A stretch of 7,033 nucleotides of DNA from Spirochaetia bacterium (GTDB lineage Bacteria > Spirochaetota > Spirochaetia > Treponematales > Treponemataceae): positions 1 to 7,033 of the forward strand of contig CAAGIS010000082.1 in assembly GCA_900769985.1 (NCBI GenBank). The letters are read 5' to 3'. This document shows, piece by piece, positions 4,808 through 7,033 of the stretch. How positions within the stretch are numbered: position 1 is the first letter of the stretch; the number at the start of each line of letters is the position of its first letter. The translations under genes and the position numbers were made by a program. A model generated the notes under the pieces. The model was not told the origin of the DNA, ran no database searches, and was given only the letters and a program-made list of their open reading frames with translations.

Positions 4808-5965
4808 TTACTCCAAATAACCACCGTAGCACCAGCCGGTCATTCCCGATTTTAATTTATTACCATCCTTGTTACTTCCAGAGATAATTTCAACTTTTAC
4901 CCAGTTGCTGTTTATTCCGTCGATTGTTTCTGCTTTGCCGAGTTCAAGGATTTTTACTTTTGTTCCGGCCTGCATTACAGCAAGTACCTGACTAGAAGTG
5001 GCTTCGCCGGAGCGGAGTTTCAGGTTTTCGTTGACAAGCATTGTTTTGTTTAAAGAAACATTTGAAGATTTCATATTGGCATTATATTCGCAAGTTCCAT
5101 CTGCATGACAAGGCCAAGTTACCTTTGAAAGATCTAAAGAATTAGTAGTTATAAATTTCTCTATTGCTTCTTTTGTTGTTGCGTTAGTTTTTATAAAAGT
5201 CTGTGCCAAATTATTTAGATTATCTATATATATGGATAAATAATCGCCATCATATTTAATTATCAATTTATAAGGGGTAAAATCGGTATATTTTGGAAAT
5301 TTTTCTGCTAACCACCCACCAATATGCTCAAAATATCCATCTTTTAAAGATTCATTAGCGGCTTCTCCATTTGCAACCATAACTTCATAGCCACCTGATA
5401 TTCTGTCAATACTTATAACATTCAAATCATATATTGCATTTGGGCTACTACCATTCCCATATCCAATTCCTATTAGAGCGTTTGTAAGTTTTAAATAATT
5501 AGAAAGTCTGAACGGCTCATACCAACTATTAATTGTATAGTCATTATATTCTGATATTTTTTGAATATGTTTTTCATATTCAAAAGGCAATAAAGACCTG
5601 TCATTTTTTATCAGAATTTCATAATAATATTCTGGTATAAAAATAAACTCTTTGGTATTTACATATTCAGTATCTTTTTCATCAAACAAGGAATTAGAGT
5701 TTACTGGAACAATTGAATCATATAAAATATCTCCCGAAACGGAAGTTTTTAGCAAATTTGCTTTAATATTTTCATTAAATAAAAAACTCCAGTTGTTTTC
5801 CAAGTTTAATAAATCGCCCTTATTAAATTCACCTTTTTCTTTTGGTTTTGTAATTTCCCTTTTAAATATGCAAGAATTATACACTGCCTTATATTTTGGT
5901 GGTTCATTTGCAAAGAATATAAAGCTAATAAAAATCAATCTTATAATTAAAAAAACTTTTTTCAT
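4808..5965 (-). CDS. Secreted SH3-domain protein
   Basis: The 385-residue product has an N-terminal signal peptide (MKKVFLII followed by a hydrophobic stretch to about residue 20, ending FFA before NEPPK) without a lipobox cysteine, so it is probably exported to the periplasm or beyond. Residues about 309-385 form a bacterial SH3 (SH3b) domain: ENLKLRSGEATSSQVLAVM, GTKVKILELG, NWVKVEI and the ending GWCYGGYLE. Such domains usually bind cell-wall peptides; SH3b proteins ending in GYLE are common in Treponema. The middle 280 residues are not recognised. AAGGGG lies 6 bases before the start. A 27-codon ORF ends three bases upstream. The stop is 4 bases from the attC, as usual for a cassette gene. 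Confidence 0.8.
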   Translation of the reverse strand: MKKVFLIIRLIFISFIFFANEPPKYKAVYNSCIFKREITKPKEKGEFNKGDLLNLENNWSFLFNENIKANLLKTSVSGDILYDSIVPVNSNSLFDEKDTEYVNTKEFIFIPEYYYEILIKNDRSLLPFEYEKHIQKISEYNDYTINSWYEPFRLSNYLKLTNALIGIGYGNGSSPNAIYDLNVISIDRISGGYEVMVANGEAANESLKDGYFEHIGGWLAEKFPKYTDFTPYKLIIKYDGDYLSIYIDNLNNLAQTFIKTNATTKEAIEKFITTNSLDLSKVTWPCHADGTCEYNANMKSSNVSLNKTMLVNENLKLRSGEATSSQVLAVMQAGTKVKILELGKAETIDGINSNWVKVEIISGSNKDGNKLKSGMTGWCYGGYLE

Positions 5966-5968
5966 ATA

Positions 5969-6052
5969 TTACCCCTTATATTTTTCTGTATGGTTAAATT
6001 CCATTGTGAACGAAGCCAATCTTTTTCTTTTTTTAACTCCAATTAATAACAT
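5969..6052 (-). CDS. 27-aa leader ORF of cassette segment A2
   Basis: This small ORF encodes MLLIGVKKRKRLASF and a further 12 residues. It has AGGAAAG 5-6 bases before its ATG and starts about 20 bases after the cassette leader hairpin. Its stop is three bases before the start of the SH3 gene, and its last codons overlap that gene's ribosome binding site, so the two may be translationally coupled. The peptide is basic and resembles nothing I know. It is more likely a translation leader than a functional protein. Confidence 0.4.
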   Translation of the reverse strand: MLLIGVKKRKRLASFTMEFNHTEKYKG

Positions 6053-6069
6053 TTTTTCTTTCCTAAAAA

Positions 6070-6095
6070 GCAGGCTAGTGGCCCGTCCGCCTAAC
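6070..6095 (-). other. Orphan recombination core and leader hairpin (start of segment A2)
   Basis: Minus strand has GTTAGGC (6095-6089) followed by GGACGGGCCACTAGCCTGC, which aligns with the hairpins that start the other cassettes and can pair GGGC with GCCT. No attC arms precede it: the 60 bases upstream are coding sequence of the 6091-6446 gene, whose TAG stop lies inside the core. It therefore marks a cassette 5' boundary without the preceding attC. Confidence 0.65.
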
Positions 6096-6446
6096 ATTCT
6101 GGATGTTCTTCCTTATAAGATTTGTCACATAAAGAGATATATCGATACAATTTTTCACATGCAATATCTATTGTTGCTGCTTTAGATGTATAATAAGGGA
6201 TACCGCCCCGTTCATTGTCTGTTATATATATAATATAACAATTGTCACTTATATTTTTACATATGCCAAAACAATTTATTAGTCCAAAAGGACTTTTTGT
6301 GATTAAAGGATGGTACTGTTTCCAACTACCATTATCATAAATTTTTAAGAGATTTTCTGTTTTAAGTCTTTGTTCAAAATCATCTAATAACATTATTTTA
6401 ATATTTCCAAAATTTTTAGTTTTTCTGCTAATTCAATTACTGTCAT
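6091..6446 (-). pseudogene. Small hypothetical gene, apparently frameshifted and truncated at a cassette junction
   Basis: An ORF of 100 codons runs from 6393 to 6091 with no good ribosome binding site. Just upstream, an ATG at 6446 with AGAGG before it opens MTVIELAEKLK and stops at 6393 (17 aa), overlapping the next ATG by one base. Joining the frames at an A5 tract near codon 11 by a -1 shift gives MTVIELAEKLK-NFGNIKIML. That resembles the N-terminus MTVxELxExLKxF common in small phage-type proteins. So the gene probably lost its frame in a homopolymer, or uses slippage there. The 3' end is also odd: the TAG stop is supplied by the recombination core, so the original C-terminus may be missing. 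Function unknown; the body has a beta-rich look (NCYIIYITD). Two coupled intact ORFs are the alternative. Confidence 0.5.
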
Positions 6447-6484
6447 TTTAATACCTCTAGTGTTTTTTTTACTTTTTTATTCAT
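6443..6484 (-). CDS. 13-aa leader ORF at the attI-proximal cassette start
   Basis: The ORF encodes MNKKVKKTLEVLK. AAGGAAAG lies just upstream and the cassette leader hairpin only a few bases before that. Its TGA overlaps the next ATG (ATGA). With position and spacing like the 27-aa ORF at 5969-6052, it may be a leader that carries ribosomes into the following ORF, comparable in idea to the short ORF-11 in attI1 of class 1 integrons. Confidence 0.4.
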   Translation of the reverse strand: MNKKVKKTLEVLK

Positions 6485-6495
6485 TTTCTTTCCTT

Positions 6496-6515
6496 GCGCC
6501 CCAGTGCGGGCGTCC
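6496..6515 (-). promoter_or_regulatory. Cassette A 5' leader hairpin
   Basis: It is identical to the cassette C leader: the 29 bases 6496-6524 equal 55-83. On the minus strand it lies between the attI/cassette core (6522-6516) and an AAGGAAAG ribosome binding site of the 13-aa ORF. Confidence 0.6.
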
Positions 6516-6607
6516 ACATAACAAAATTTCTCCGTATCAGTTGTAAGAAGTTTACACTGCAAAAAGTGTCAGTGTAAAATCTTACATCATTTTACTAACT
6601 TCTTAGT
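6516..6607 (-). other. attI-like region with first cassette junction
   Basis: The core GTTATGT (6522-6516, minus strand) marks the junction of the first cassette with non-cassette DNA. The flank lacks attC arms but has a long imperfect inverted repeat, GTAAGAAGTTTACACTG (6543-6559) with CAGTGTAAAATCTTAC (6570-6585), and a shorter ACTAA/TTAGT repeat at 6594-6607. The octamer AAGAAGTT occurs here twice, once per strand (6545-6552 plus; 6604-6597 minus), and also right after R'' in both attC sites, so it may be part of the integrase recognition sequence. The true extent of attI cannot be set from sequence alone. Confidence 0.65.
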
Positions 6608-6633
6608 ATACAACACTTTAACGAATATATCCA
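6605..6633 (-). promoter_or_regulatory. Candidate cassette promoter (Pc)
   Basis: Minus strand has TGGATA (6633-6628), 17 bases, then TATACT (6610-6605). The -10 is good and the -35 matches four of six consensus bases. It would start transcription about 75 bases before the first cassette, reading through the attI hairpin. As the integrase gene points the same way, read-through from intI is an alternative source of cassette transcripts. Confidence 0.35.
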
Positions 6634-6659
6634 GATTTTTACACGGATACTGGTAAGTT

Positions 6660-7033
6660 TTACATTTTATCCAGAGGACTTATTACACCACCGGCTCCGC
6701 GATTTAGGACATGGGTATAAATCATTGTTGTACTCACATCGCTGTGGCCAAGAAGTTCCTGGATTGTCCTTATATCGTATCCGTTTTCCAGCAAGTGAGT
6801 TGCAAAAGAATGACGAAAGGTGTGGCAACTTGCGTTTTTATTGATGCCAGCTTCCAAAATGGCTTGTTTTACGGCACGCTGCATAAGTGATTCATCTAAA
6901 TGCCATCTGCCTTCCTCACCTGTCTGGATATTTTTCCATCTATTTTTTTGTGGAAAAAGCCATTGCCATTTAAATTCCTTGCTTCCGCCCTGATACTTAT
7001 CAGAAAGAGCCTGAGGAAGTTTTACGGAGCCAA
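6660..7033 (-). CDS. intI: Integron integrase IntI, C-terminal part (tyrosine recombinase)
   Basis: The visible 123 residues are the catalytic half of an integron integrase; the gene continues beyond the right edge. The first part (W22, W24, W32 of the fragment, then GEEGRWHLDESLMQRAVKQA) is the IntI-specific insertion that separates IntI from XerC/D. The active-site residues visible are H70 and R73 in HTFRHSFATHLLENGYD, H96 in ELLGHSD and the nucleophile Y105 in TTMIYTHV, followed by the IntI tail NRGAGGVISPLDKM. All look intact, so the enzyme may be active. The enzyme recombines attI with attC and attC with attC to capture or shuffle cassettes. The gene reads toward attI and the cassettes, the reverse of class 1 integrons. 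Reading open through 7031 means the apparent ATG at 6884 is internal. Confidence 0.95.
   Translation of the reverse strand, partial: GSVKLPQALSDKYQGGSKEFKWQWLFPQKNRWKNIQTGEEGRWHLDESLMQRAVKQAILEAGINKNASCHTFRHSFATHLLENGYDIRTIQELLGHSDVSTTMIYTHVLNRGAGGVISPLDKM

Larger units (their letters stand above)
4746..6521 (-). mobile_element. Integron cassette A (apparently two fused cassettes)
   Basis: It begins with TTATGT at the attI junction (6521) and ends with the attC at 4740-4803, whose R'' ACATAAC matches that start. Inside, at 6089-6095, a second GTTAGGC core plus leader hairpin marks another cassette start, but no attC precedes it. The first segment (6095-6521) has therefore lost its attC, or the second (4746-6094) was joined to it at a non-attC site. 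Being next to attI, this would be the most recently inserted and best transcribed cassette. Confidence 0.65.

Overview
The window looks like part of a sedentary chromosomal integron of a Treponema-type spirochaete, most likely T. denticola or a close relative. Three things support this. The right edge carries the C-terminal part of an IntI-type integron integrase. The AT-rich sequence contains two attC sites with shared outer arms and covarying inner stems. The integrase also points toward the cassettes rather than away from them, an inverted arrangement reported for the T. denticola integron. The genus call is inference from memory, not a database match. No rRNA, tRNA or CRISPR array was seen.

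Layout, read in the cassette direction (minus strand, right to left). The integrase fragment (6660-7033) is followed by an attI-like region (about 6516-6659) with a long imperfect hairpin and a weak cassette-promoter candidate. Cassette A (4746-6521) appears to be two cassettes fused. Its first part carries a small gene that looks frameshifted and whose stop codon lies in a recombination core. The second part carries a secreted SH3-domain protein ending at a proper attC (4740-4803). Cassette B (81-4745) is very large for an integron cassette. It holds a divergent XRE-type regulator on the plus strand, a tightly packed five-gene minus-strand operon, and a separate toxin-antitoxin-like unit next to its attC (75-140). 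The operon encodes a small lipoprotein, a 92-aa protein with an Asp-box-like motif, a 48-aa zinc-binding-like protein, a membrane protein with an N-terminal LIM-like zinc finger and C-terminal PH-like domain, and a PD-(D/E)XK nuclease. Cassette C starts at the left edge; only its leader and 13 codons are present.

How it may work together. The toxin is recognisable as a ToxN/AbiQ-type endoribonuclease. It is preceded by a strong promoter, a short structured RNA and a Rho-independent terminator, which is the type III toxin-antitoxin layout. A membrane/zinc/nuclease operon beside it suggests that cassette B is a compact defence or stress cassette controlled by its own divergent repressor. That system-level role is inference.

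The cassettes share a small hairpin (GGAC, stem, CACT-type loop, stem, GC) directly after the recombination core. In three of four cases it is followed at once by a ribosome binding site and a tiny ORF that abuts or overlaps the next ORF. This looks like a built-in translation leader at the cassette 5' end.
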